Positions 25,283 through 32,497 of a stretch of 64,000 nt of DNA are shown in pieces. Source of the stretch: Mycobacterium yunnanensis (GTDB taxonomy: Bacteria; Actinomycetota; Actinomycetes; Mycobacteriales; Mycobacteriaceae); NCBI RefSeq assembly GCF_025823185.1, contig NZ_JACKVK010000009.1, positions 372,001-436,000 of the forward strand, in the 5' to 3' direction. How positions within the stretch are numbered: position 1 is the first letter of the stretch; each line of letters begins with the position of its first letter. The position numbers were made by a program, and so were the translations under genes. Below the pieces are notes generated by a model. The model ran no database searches, had not been told where the DNA came from, and saw only the letters and a program-made list of their open reading frames with translations.

Positions 25283-26370
25283 GCGCTGATGATGCCCGAT
25301 GTGGCCCGTTGCTCGTGGTCGCGCTCGACGCGAGTCGCGGTATCGGTCTCCCGATCGTCTGACTCCGACTGTTCGGCGGGCTCCGGTGACGGCGATGCGT
25401 CGCGCGGCGTGCCGTCGGCGACGACGACCCAGCGCTTCGTAGGCCGCCGCTCGACGCCGTGAGTGTGTTCGAACCCCTGGTAGACCCGGACCGTCAGCAG
25501 CAGGGCGGCCAGAGCGGCGAGATACGCGATGGTGACGGCGACCGTGTTGTTGGCGATGCCTTGGGAATCAGTGGTGAAGCTCGTCGCGAACGAGAACGCC
25601 GACACCAGGAAACTGACCCACCATGCACACCACCACACCACGATCGGGGTGCGCAGCCACGACAGCCGTCCCTCGACCCGCGCCAGCTCCAGGACGAACA
25701 CCGGCGCCCAGAAGAGGTTGACCACGGGCACCAGACAGCACACCCAGAGCTGCCACACCGGACGCGGATCCTCGACCCCGTGCTCGGCGTAGGTGCTCGC
25801 ACGCCGGGCGATCAGCCAATTGATCAGCACGACGGTGGTCGCAATCAGCGCGAAGAACACCAGCACGCTGGCGGCCACCCCGGCCCACGTCGCCGCACCA
25901 GCGACGATCGGGTTGAGCAACCGGGAGCGGTTCCACAGCAGCAGTGCGTAATTGGCGATGTGCACCACGACGGCGAAGGCCAGGGCCAGAAGGGTGATCA
26001 GCACGGTCGTCTGCACCATGCGCGTGGCCGTTCGCGGCGGCTGGACCGTCGCCTCGGGCGGGGGCGGCTCCAACCGATCCTGCAAGCCCCATCGCGGGAT
26101 GACTGCGTACCTGGGCGTGGGCCCCAGCGGACGCGGCGAGCGACGCGGTGGCGGTGCCGCGCCCGGGCGGACCGCGATCCAGCGGTAGCCGGCCGGGAGG
26201 CGCTGCGCCGGACCGGCGGCATTTGGCTTCCCCGCGTCAGCCCGAGGCGTCCACTGCGGCGCCTGCTCGGCCGACGGTGGCAGCAGCGACCCCTGACAGC
26301 GAGGACACCAAGCGCGCTGGCGGTCGCGGACGTTCCACCGCGTGCCGCACCGCGAACAGACCTGGATCAC
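25279..26370 (-). CDS. DUF4328-type membrane protein with N-terminal zinc ribbon, Rv3843c type
   Basis: The protein has 363 residues. The N-terminus carries a zinc-ribbon signature, CSRCGTRW followed by CPRC. A proline/arginine-rich linker follows, then about six hydrophobic helices (about 120-310) with GVEDPRPVWQLWVCCLVPVVN typical of DUF4328. A charged tail rich in Glu, Asp and Ser ends the protein. Function is unknown. The GTG start follows TAGGCT by six bases, and the stop overlaps the glpQ1 start. Confidence 0.83.
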   Translation of the reverse strand: MIQVCSRCGTRWNVRDRQRAWCPRCQGSLLPPSAEQAPQWTPRADAGKPNAAGPAQRLPAGYRWIAVRPGAAPPPRRSPRPLGPTPRYAVIPRWGLQDRLEPPPPEATVQPPRTATRMVQTTVLITLLALAFAVVVHIANYALLLWNRSRLLNPIVAGAATWAGVAASVLVFFALIATTVVLINWLIARRASTYAEHGVEDPRPVWQLWVCCLVPVVNLFWAPVFVLELARVEGRLSWLRTPIVVWWCAWWVSFLVSAFSFATSFTTDSQGIANNTVAVTIAYLAALAALLLTVRVYQGFEHTHGVERRPTKRWVVVADGTPRDASPSPEPAEQSESDDRETDTATRVERDHEQRATSGIISA

Positions 26371-26376
26371 GCGACC

Positions 26377-26382
26377 AGCCTA
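26377..26382 (-). promoter_or_regulatory. -10 element of the DUF4328-glpQ1 operon (leaderless)
   Basis: TAGGCT on the minus strand ends six bases before the GTG at 26370. Confidence 0.5.
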
Positions 26383-26389
26383 CGGTTCC

Positions 26390-26731
26390 TCAGACGCTGC
26401 CCGCCGAGCCGTCGTCGGTCACGACCGCTCGCCCGGCTCCGGCCCATGCCAGCATTCCCCCGGTGACGTTCTGCGGTTCGTAGCCGTTGCGTGCCAACCA
26501 CTGCGCCACGCGCATCGACCGCCCGCCGGCGTGGCACACGACGTAGAGCGTCGCGTCGGGGTCGATCTCGTCGACGCGCGCAGGCACGTCGCCCATGGGG
26601 ATGTGCTGGGCGCCGGCGGCGTGCCCACGTTGCCATTCGTCGTCCTCACGGACGTCGAGGAGCACCACCGACTCGTCGAAGGTCTCCGGGACGTCGGCGA
26701 TCTGGACCTCCCCGACCGTGTCGTCAGTCAC
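26390..26731 (-). CDS. Single-domain rhodanese-like sulfurtransferase
   Basis: This 113-residue cytoplasmic protein is a single rhodanese domain. The active-site loop CHAGGRSMR has the catalytic cysteine followed by the usual G-R. LLDVREDDEWQRGH and AGAQHIPMGDV are standard rhodanese motifs. It could move sulfane sulfur or detoxify cyanide; the acceptor is unknown. The GTG at 26731 follows AAGGAG. The open frame extends upstream to 26920 but that part is not conserved-looking. Confidence 0.88.
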   Translation of the reverse strand: MTDDTVGEVQIADVPETFDESVVLLDVREDDEWQRGHAAGAQHIPMGDVPARVDEIDPDATLYVVCHAGGRSMRVAQWLARNGYEPQNVTGGMLAWAGAGRAVVTDDGSAGSV

Positions 26732-27028
26732 TGCCCACTCCTTGCTCGTCGCGGCATCACGTACCCCCAATGCTGGCACGGTGCCGACAGCTATCAGAGC
26801 CCTATCCACAGTTTCCACAGGTTCATGCACAGGGGTGGAAACGCTCCGACCCCGACTGACCCGGGGCGTTGGCCGCCGAGTCACCCATGCCTGTGGACAA
26901 CTGGGATCGGCGGCGAGCAACGATCAACAGGTCGTGAACGGACGAGCGAAAAAGCACGCCGAACTAACCATCTGCCCCTGGCGGTCACTCGTGTGACGGG
27001 CGATTTTTGGCGTCCGCCGCTCAGGCGT
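26732..27028. other. Intergenic region with DnaA-box-like 9-mers and an inverted repeat
   Basis: No convincing gene lies here. Between 26802 and 26900 there are three DnaA-box-like 9-mers: CTATCCACA at 26802, GTTTCCACA at 26811, and TGTGGACAA at 26892 (a perfect TTGTCCACA on the minus strand). An exact 8-base inverted repeat pairs GTTTCCAC at 26811-26818 with GTGGAAAC at 26835-26842. Whether DnaA binds here is untested. Confidence 0.4.
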
Positions 27029-27034
27029 TATGAT
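27029..27034 (+). promoter_or_regulatory. Candidate -10 element for the small membrane protein gene
   Basis: TATGAT is close to the sigma-A consensus. The implied leader of about 65 bases contains a small hairpin (GACTGA at 27057-27062 paired with TCAGTC at 27069-27074). Confidence 0.45.
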
Positions 27035-27107
27035 CGCCATCACCAACCTCCGTTGTGACTGATCTCACTCAGTCGGAAACGGCGATCGCGCAGGTCAGGA
27101 GCTGTCG

Positions 27108-27263
27108 ATGGCATCGCATCCCATGAGGCCAGGAGCCGTACCACCGTCGGAATGGCACACGTCGGCCCACGTGTACACCCATAGCCACCTCATGGCCTGT
27201 CTGCGGGCCGGATTGATCGCGCTCGCCCTGCTCGGCGTGCTCGCCCTCATCGTCCTGACCTGA
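27108..27263 (+). CDS. Small membrane protein (51 residues), unannotated-type gene
   Basis: An ATG at 27108 is preceded by AGGTCAGGAG with six-base spacing after AGGAG. It opens a 51-codon frame ending at TGA 27261-27263. The first 30 residues are polar and histidine-rich (SEWHTSAHVYTHSHLM). The last 20 form a strong hydrophobic helix (GLIALALLGVLALIVLT), so the protein is probably a C-terminally anchored membrane peptide. A good -10 lies upstream and a strong terminator follows. I do not recognise the family. Confidence 0.65.
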   Translation: MASHPMRPGAVPPSEWHTSAHVYTHSHLMACLRAGLIALALLGVLALIVLT

Positions 27264-27287
27264 CCTCCACACCGACCCAGCCAACGA

Positions 27288-27324
27288 GAAGGCCGGCCCT
27301 GCGCAGAGCGCGGGGCCGGCCTTC
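27288..27324. terminator. Strong bidirectional hairpin terminator
   Basis: Arms GAAGGCCGGCCCTGCGC and GCGCGGGGCCGGCCTTC pair with a short loop between the small membrane gene and the convergent sodN gene. It can serve both. Confidence 0.85.
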
Positions 27325-27338
27325 GTCGTAGGGGGTGA

Positions 27339-27761
27339 TCAGGCGGGCGGGTACACGCCCATGTCCTTGGCCTTCTCGGTCTGCCAGAAGATGTCGGAGA
27401 TCTCGTCGATCGTCTTCAGCAGCTTCTCGGCGACCGCCACGTCGGTGGACTTCTTCACGTCGCCCGCGCCGTGCACGCCGTCCCAGAAGAGCTGGTGCAG
27501 GTTCGGGAACTGCTCGAAGTGGTCCTTGGTGAAGAAGTCGGCCCACAGCACCGTCAGGTGGTGCTTGACCTCTTCGGCGCGCTGCTCCTTGATGATGATG
27601 GCGCGCGTCTTGAAGTGCTCGTCGTCGGAGTCGTGGAACTTCTTGAGCGTCTTGAGGCAGGACAACGCCTCGATCTTGGCCTGGGCCGGATCGTAGACAC
27701 CGCAGTAGAGATCGCAGTGGGCGTGGGCGGGAGTTGCGTTGGGTAAGAGTCGAGGAAGCAT
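27339..27761 (-). CDS. sodN: Nickel-type superoxide dismutase
   Basis: NiSOD converts superoxide to oxygen and hydrogen peroxide. The 140-residue precursor has a 14-residue leader (ending PAHA), then the nickel hook H15-C16-D17-L18-Y19-C20-G21-V22-Y23. The family hook is HCDLPCGVY, so the usually conserved proline is tyrosine here (codon TAC). The rest (DPAQAKIEALS, IKEQRAEEVKHHL, HQLFWDG) is typical of the four-helix NiSOD fold. The leader must be removed to free the histidine amino group, presumably by the divergent SodX. In M. tuberculosis this locus carries the iron enzyme sodA instead. The ATG is six bases after TAAGTT, so the mRNA may be leaderless. Confidence 0.93.
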   Translation of the reverse strand: MLPRLLPNATPAHAHCDLYCGVYDPAQAKIEALSCLKTLKKFHDSDDEHFKTRAIIIKEQRAEEVKHHLTVLWADFFTKDHFEQFPNLHQLFWDGVHGAGDVKKSTDVAVAEKLLKTIDEISDIFWQTEKAKDMGVYPPA

Positions 27762-27767
27762 GTGTCC

Positions 27768-27773
27768 AACTTA
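27768..27773 (-). promoter_or_regulatory. -10 element of sodN (leaderless), overlaps the sodX -10
   Basis: TAAGTT on the minus strand is six bases from the sodN ATG. It shares two base pairs (27772-27773) with the opposing TACCCT of sodX. Confidence 0.5.
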
Positions 27774-27777
27774 CCCT
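27772..27777 (+). promoter_or_regulatory. -10 element of sodX (leaderless), overlaps the sodN -10
   Basis: TACCCT on the plus strand is six bases from the sodX ATG. The whole intergenic gap is only 22 bases. Confidence 0.5.
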
Positions 27778-27783
27778 TTGGGC

Positions 27784-28128
27784 ATGAGCGGCAATCAAGC
27801 TCCGCGAAGCTTGCCTCTACGAGTCTTTCGGGTCGAGGGCGAGTCGATGCTCCCGACGCTGCGTCCCGGACAGTGGCTGCTGACGCTGCGCGACGGTCGC
27901 GAGCCCCGGCGGGGCCAAATCCGGGTGTTCCGCGATCCGACGAAGTCCAGCCGGTGGCTCGTCAAGAGGGTCGGCGACGTCCATCCGTCCTCGCACGGCA
28001 CCATCTTCGAGGCCCGCTCGGACAATCCGCGGGCCCGGTTCGCCTCCGATTCCCACGACTTCGGGCCGGTCACGGCCGAGGGGTCCTACCGCGTCGTATG
28101 GCCACAGGCGCGGGGTCGGACGCGCTGA
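27784..28128 (+). CDS. sodX: SodX-type S26 peptidase for NiSOD maturation
   Basis: This 114-residue signal-peptidase-like (S26) protein has the serine of GESMLPTLRPG at S21 and the lysine of WLVKRVGD at K61, giving a Ser-Lys dyad. Unlike ordinary signal peptidases it has no membrane helix, so it is predicted to be cytoplasmic. Proteins of this type cleave the short NiSOD leader. Divergent adjacency to sodN supports the role. The ATG at 27784 matches a leaderless promoter; the frame extends upstream inside sodN but is not coding. Confidence 0.88.
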   Translation: MSGNQAPRSLPLRVFRVEGESMLPTLRPGQWLLTLRDGREPRRGQIRVFRDPTKSSRWLVKRVGDVHPSSHGTIFEARSDNPRARFASDSHDFGPVTAEGSYRVVWPQARGRTR

Positions 28129-28257
28129 GGGGTTCAGTGTCGGTTGTGTTACCGGCACTCGTGTCCTCTTGCGTGCCAGCCGCCACCTGCCGCAAACTTC
28201 CGTGATCGACCCACAGCCGTGTCGGGCGGCACCCCTGCGGACCGATCGGAGGCGAGG

Positions 28258-28791
28258 ATGGACAGCGGATCTCATGGCGCCATCGAAGTCGCACCCTTCC
28301 ACTCGGGTGGATCACTGAAGGGTTTCGTGGTCTCGGGCCGCTGGCCGGACTCGACGAAGGAATGGGCACAACTGCTGATCGTGGCGGTGCGGGTCGCGTC
28401 GCTGCCCGGGTTGCTCTCCACCACGACGATCTTCGGCGTCCGCGAGGAGCTGCCCGACGAACCGGCACCGGGCACCGTCGGCCTGGTCATGGCCGAGGGC
28501 ACCGTGGTCGGTGACGCGGCCGTTCCGCCCGGGTACTTCGCCAGCCGCCAGCCACCGGCGCTGTTGATGCTGCACCCCCCGTCGGAGACGATGCCGTCGC
28601 TTCCCGAGTGCGCGGGCGCGGCCTCGGGGTGCGTCCTCCTGCCCGGTCTGCCGCACCTGGGTCTCGACCACCGCGCAGCGTGGGTGGAGGCCGAATCCGA
28701 CGGCACGATCACCTCGATGGTCAGCAGGGTCGGAGTCGACCCGATCACGCATCCCGACACCGCCGTGTTGGCCATGCTGCTTGCGGCGTAG
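28258..28791 (+). CDS. Conserved hypothetical protein, Rv3847 type
   Basis: This 177-residue protein has the length expected for Rv3847. It contains mixed alpha/beta sequence with repeated glycine-proline turns and no domain I can name (GSLKGFVVSGRWPDS, VGLVMAEGTVVGDAA). A good ribosome binding site (GGAGGCGAGG) precedes the ATG. Synteny with M. tuberculosis is kept: it follows the superoxide dismutase locus and precedes espR. No function is claimed. Confidence 0.78.
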   Translation: MDSGSHGAIEVAPFHSGGSLKGFVVSGRWPDSTKEWAQLLIVAVRVASLPGLLSTTTIFGVREELPDEPAPGTVGLVMAEGTVVGDAAVPPGYFASRQPPALLMLHPPSETMPSLPECAGAASGCVLLPGLPHLGLDHRAAWVEAESDGTITSMVSRVGVDPITHPDTAVLAMLLAA

Positions 28792-29173
28792 CGCCGTCGG
28801 GGCACTCCAGAGGGCCCTTCCGCGGCCTCTTGGGTACGCGATTCGTCGGCCTGTCGGCCGGAAGCGACCATTGGCTACTGTCAGTTCGAGGATCGGCGCT
28901 GCGCGTCCCGTTCGACTCCGGCGGCGAATGACGTGGGCGAAGGTGGCCGTGGTAGCTAGCTCTGCGTCAGGCCGTCAACTTTTCGAGCAAATCACCGATG
29001 CCGTCGAATCGGCGCGAATGTCAGATTGCTCGGACCCGGGGCCGGGCTTCGTTATTTGGATCTCGGCACGCCGGAACACAGGGCAAAACAACTCGCGCGT
29101 CATTTTTGGCTTAGCGGCAGCGCAGTTCACGGCGGTGAAACCCCGAGGAAACTGCTGCTAGACCACCCAGGGA

Positions 29174-29186
29174 ACGGTAGTACCGT
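29174..29186. promoter_or_regulatory. Palindrome upstream of espR
   Basis: ACGGTA-G-TACCGT is a perfect 6-1-6 inverted repeat. Flanks CCACCC and GGGTTGG extend it imperfectly. It lies about 120 bases before the espR ATG and is a candidate operator. Confidence 0.4.
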
Positions 29187-29240
29187 GGGTTGGCGGGGAC
29201 TCTAGGGTGGTTTGCACTTGGCTGTCGGCGCAAGTCTCGC

Positions 29241-29246
29241 TACGAT
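29241..29246 (+). promoter_or_regulatory. Candidate -10 element of espR
   Basis: TACGAT lies 58 bases before the espR ATG and would give a leader of about 50 bases containing the TGGAGGA ribosome binding site. Confidence 0.4.
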
Positions 29247-29304
29247 GATCAGCAAATACGCCTCGAGGGACGCCCGCTCGTAACGCCAAGTGGAGGACAG
29301 ATCT

Positions 29305-29703
29305 ATGAGCATGACTTTTTCGGCCAGGCTGAACCGCCTATTCGACACCGTCTACCCCCCTGGACGCGGCCCTCATACGTCGGCCGAAGTCATTGCCGCG
29401 CTGAAGTCAGAGGGGGTGACGATGTCGGCGCCGTACCTCTCGCAGCTGCGTTCGGGCAACCGCACCAACCCCTCGGTGGCCACCATGGCGGCGCTGGCCA
29501 ACTTCTTCCGCATCAAGCCTGCGTACTTCACCGACGACGAGTACTACGAGAAGCTGGACAAGGAACTCACCTGGCTGGCGAGCATGCGCGACGAGGGCAT
29601 CCGTCGCATCGCGGCCCGCACCGTGGGGCTCTCGCCCGAGGCTCAGCAGGACATCGTGCAGAAGGTCGACGAGCTGCGTCGTCAAGAACACCTCGACGAC
29701 TAG
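29305..29703 (+). CDS. espR: EspR, nucleoid-associated regulator of ESX-1 genes
   Basis: This 132-residue protein has the same length as Rv3849. The N-terminal XRE-like helix-turn-helix (about residues 20-75, TMSAPYLSQLRSGNRTNPS) is almost unchanged from M. tuberculosis. The C-terminal dimerisation helix region (about 95-132) is more divergent. In M. tuberculosis EspR binds many sites and activates the espACD operon. This window also contains an espACD-like cassette 12 kb downstream. The ATG at 29305 follows TGGAGGA. Confidence 0.96.
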   Translation: MSMTFSARLNRLFDTVYPPGRGPHTSAEVIAALKSEGVTMSAPYLSQLRSGNRTNPSVATMAALANFFRIKPAYFTDDEYYEKLDKELTWLASMRDEGIRRIAARTVGLSPEAQQDIVQKVDELRRQEHLDD

Positions 29704-29709
29704 ACCGGC

Positions 29710-30831
29710 TCAGCTCGACGAGACGCTGACCCTGTTCTCCAGCGTCCGATACTGATCGGCGATCGCGAGGATCCACTCGCGGTCCGAATACGACGGCGGC
29801 TGGCGTAGCCAATGCGGTCCGGGAAACGTGGCGTCCGCGTCATCCCCGGGCCGCTGTCGGCCGTTGTCGATCCATTCGGCGATGCGCCGTGCTTGCTCCT
29901 CGGGTTCCACGTCCGGTGTGCCCGCGTCGTCGTCGAAGTCCTCCCCGACGGTGTGGTCACCGAGTGCGCGGGTGGCTTCGAGGTAGAGCGCGTCGGAGAT
30001 CATCGACATCTGCTCGGCGACGCGGAACAGCAGTGGCCCGCGGGGCCGCACCCCGATGCCGACGTTGGGGTGCCGACGGCTGAGCTCGTCGAGCAGCGGC
30101 TGGATCACGCGTAGCTCGTGGCGGGCCCCGAACCAATCCTCCACGCTCGGCAGCAGCGATCCGCTGGCGACGACGAGCATGGCGCAGCCGAGCAGTGTCG
30201 CCGCGGCGCCGACGCCGATGAATTCCGTGGTGCCGACGGCGCGCAACAGGAAGAACGCGCTGGCCAGCACCATCAGCGCGACGCCGACGGTGAACACGAA
30301 CAGGGCCCGTCCCCGTCGGGTGCGGTTGGAGTGACGCATGCCGGCCCAGGCGACCAGGGTCAGCGCGAGCATGACGTAGAGCAGTGGCAACAGCCACGAG
30401 ACCGTCATCGCCCCGGACCCCAGGTTGCGGCGCAGGTACTCCTGGGGCGCCATCTCCGGCTGCTGGGGGGAGGTGAAGAACGCCACGAGGGTCAGCGCCG
30501 CGATCAGGGCGGCAATCCCGTACTGGACGACCGCGATTCGACGGATCACCGCAGGAGCGCGCTCGGAGGCGGCCGAGGTGATCATGACGCAGCTCCCCGC
30601 CGCGCACGAGATGAGCGCGACCTGGCTGAGCACGGTGGAGACGTTGGGCCACCGGACGAGGGTGTCGATCAGCAGTGTCAGGGGCTCCCAGTTGAGTGCT
30701 GCCACCAATCCGAGGCTGCCGAGAGCGAGGATCATCGCCGCACTGACCAGTGACTGCTTGTTGACGAGCGCCCAGCCGATGCGCAAGCCGGTGGCCAGTC
30801 CGAGCAGACCGGCGATCACCCAGACGATCAA
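29710..30831 (-). CDS. MAB_1171c-type multi-pass membrane protein
   Basis: The protein has 373 residues. The first 230 form about seven hydrophobic helices. The C-terminal 140 residues are cytoplasmic, charged and helical (LLDELSRRHPNVG, RVAEQMSMISDALYLEATRAL). The family is known only as putative transporters found next to ImmA/IrrE peptidases. The TTG start at 30831 overlaps the peptidase stop (TTGA); a GTG at 30819 is an alternative. It ends six bases from the convergent espR stop. Confidence 0.75.
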   Translation of the reverse strand: MIVWVIAGLLGLATGLRIGWALVNKQSLVSAAMILALGSLGLVAALNWEPLTLLIDTLVRWPNVSTVLSQVALISCAAGSCVMITSAASERAPAVIRRIAVVQYGIAALIAALTLVAFFTSPQQPEMAPQEYLRRNLGSGAMTVSWLLPLLYVMLALTLVAWAGMRHSNRTRRGRALFVFTVGVALMVLASAFFLLRAVGTTEFIGVGAAATLLGCAMLVVASGSLLPSVEDWFGARHELRVIQPLLDELSRRHPNVGIGVRPRGPLLFRVAEQMSMISDALYLEATRALGDHTVGEDFDDDAGTPDVEPEEQARRIAEWIDNGRQRPGDDADATFPGPHWLRQPPSYSDREWILAIADQYRTLENRVSVSSS

Positions 30832-31319
30832 CCAAACGCCTCTCCGAGGCGCACCTGCACGATGGACGCGCGGTCCGACGGCAGCCGGCCCAGCCGGTAG
30901 ATGAGCAGCGCCGCGAAGTCCTCGGCTTCCTGCTCGAGGTCCTCGCCGCTGGGTCCCATGCATCCGGTCCGCTGGTTCAGCATGTAGCCGATCAGGTCGG
31001 AGCTCGCGAACTCGGTGTGGTCGCGGGCCGCCTCGACCACGGAGATGCCTTCGTGCCCGAGGACGAGGTGCCCCAGTTCGTGGGCGAGGGTCCGGTCCCC
31101 TGCGGGCAGACCCTGCTGAATGAGGAAGACGTCGCGGTCGGCGTACTGGCGCCACTGGCCGCACACCCCCGACGGCAGGTCCGCCATCTTCAGCTCGATG
31201 GGTCGACCACGGCTCTCGGACACCGATTCCACGAGACGTGCGAGCGACACCTCTCCTCGTCGGGGCGCAAGGTCGAGCACCTCATTGACCGCACGTGTGA
31301 CGCGACGACTGGCTGGCAT
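30828..31319 (-). CDS. ImmA/IrrE-family metallopeptidase
   Basis: This 163-residue protein carries the ImmA/IrrE signature AHELGHLVLGHE, with zinc ligands H80 and H84 and catalytic E81, plus a later EAEDFAALL helix. Such enzymes cleave partner repressors, usually XRE-type, in response to stress. No regulator is encoded in the same operon; the nearest XRE-like protein is EspR, convergent and one gene away. It is coupled to the membrane gene by a TTGA overlap. The ATG follows a GAGAGGGGG ribosome binding site. Confidence 0.85.
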   Translation of the reverse strand: MPASRRVTRAVNEVLDLAPRRGEVSLARLVESVSESRGRPIELKMADLPSGVCGQWRQYADRDVFLIQQGLPAGDRTLAHELGHLVLGHEGISVVEAARDHTEFASSDLIGYMLNQRTGCMGPSGEDLEQEAEDFAALLIYRLGRLPSDRASIVQVRLGEAFG

Positions 31320-31381
31320 TCGAACCCCCTCTCGATGACTCCACTATCCCCGTCCTTTCGCGTCGACGCTTCGATTCTCGG

Positions 31382-32332
31382 TCATCCCATGAATCGGGCG
31401 GTGCCGTTGGCGCGGACGACACGCCCGGCGCGGGCCTGCCGGACACCGAGCACACCGCCAGCGAGGGTGAGTGCGGCGATGCCTGCGACGCCGGGCAGCG
31501 CGACGGCGGCCATGTCGCCGACACCCGCCGTGCGCAGGTAATTGCCATAGCCGGCTCGGTAGGACGACGGCATCGTGCCGTTGCTCGCGCCGAAGGCGGG
31601 CGCGTTCGGTTCGCTGACCCGCGGCGGGGCGGCAGCGGGTGCCCCGCCGGTCGCGCGGGGCGGCAGCGGTCCCGGCGCGGGACCGGATCCGGCGGACGTG
31701 CCGCCACCGGGACCGGCGCCGAGCGGCACGACGACCGCCGGAAGCGTGATGGGCACCAATGGCAATTGCGCTGCGGCCGTTGACGTTCCACCGACGGGGT
31801 CGGCCACCGGGTCGACTGGCACGACCGGTAACGCAGGTGCCCTCGGGATGCCCACTCCGCGAGGCGGTGTTCCGATGGTGGCGCCTCCGTGGTTGCCCGT
31901 GCCCACCCCCGGGCCAGGTGGGACGCCGGGTCCCGGCGGTGCCGGCCAGCACCAGTGCCACCAGGACGGCCACCACGCCCATCCCGGCTCGTCCTTGGGG
32001 TCGTCGGCCGCCGCGGTGGGCGTAACGGTGGGCGTGGGGCGTGTGCCGGACGGCTCGGGCGCACCGCCGCGGCCGTCGCCGACCGTCGACGTGGGCTTGG
32101 TTGGGGTCGAGGAGGTCCCGGTGGGCGAATCGGCGCCGGGCGACGAACCTGGCGACGGTCCTGCCGAGGGTTCGGCGGACGGGCCGGACGTCGGGTCGGC
32201 CGGCGCGGCGCCGACGTCGTCGCCGTGGGACGGTTCGGGCTCGGCCAAGGCCACCGCGGCGCCGGCTCCGGCGACCAGCATCCAGGTCGCGATCATGCAG
32301 GCCGCCGCGGCGATGCGAACGCGCGTGGCCAC
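31382..32332 (-). CDS. Secreted proline/glycine-rich protein with C-terminal membrane segment
   Basis: The protein has 316 residues with a signal peptide of about 31 residues (ending VALAEP). A low-complexity Ser/Pro/Thr region follows, then a tryptophan cluster (WAWWPSWWHWCW, near 117-128) and long Pro/Gly/Val-rich stretches. A final hydrophobic helix (VALPGVAGIAALTLAGGVLG) is followed by arginines. This layout suggests an exported surface protein anchored at its C-terminus. I do not recognise a family. It starts at GTG 32332. Confidence 0.65.
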   Translation of the reverse strand: MATRVRIAAAACMIATWMLVAGAGAAVALAEPEPSHGDDVGAAPADPTSGPSAEPSAGPSPGSSPGADSPTGTSSTPTKPTSTVGDGRGGAPEPSGTRPTPTVTPTAAADDPKDEPGWAWWPSWWHWCWPAPPGPGVPPGPGVGTGNHGGATIGTPPRGVGIPRAPALPVVPVDPVADPVGGTSTAAAQLPLVPITLPAVVVPLGAGPGGGTSAGSGPAPGPLPPRATGGAPAAAPPRVSEPNAPAFGASNGTMPSSYRAGYGNYLRTAGVGDMAAVALPGVAGIAALTLAGGVLGVRQARAGRVVRANGTARFMG

Positions 32333-32497
32333 GGTTGGATTCTCGCACGAGTGGAGGCCACCGTTTGCTGAGTTTCGTCGAGCACGCGGCCTGCACCGGG
32401 GGTGGACCGGGACCGTCGGGTCGTCGGCATTAGTGTTGGCGACATCAGCGCACCCAAGGGCGCCAGATCACGACGAAATGACCGGGAGGCAGCCGGG

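Larger units (their letters stand above)
28792..29304. other. Long regulatory region upstream of espR
   Basis: This 513-base stretch has no convincing gene; an open frame at 28781-29161 lacks a start signal and mycobacterial codon bias. It is more A/T-rich than the surroundings in its second half. It contains a perfect palindrome (29174-29186) and -10-like hexamers TAGGGT near 29213 and TACGAT at 29241. The M. tuberculosis gene Rv3848, which precedes espR there, is missing here. Confidence 0.5.

Noticed and set aside
28781..29161. 126-codon frame upstream of espR
   Set aside because: There is no ribosome binding site, codon use is not mycobacterial and no recognisable domain is present; treated as regulatory DNA.
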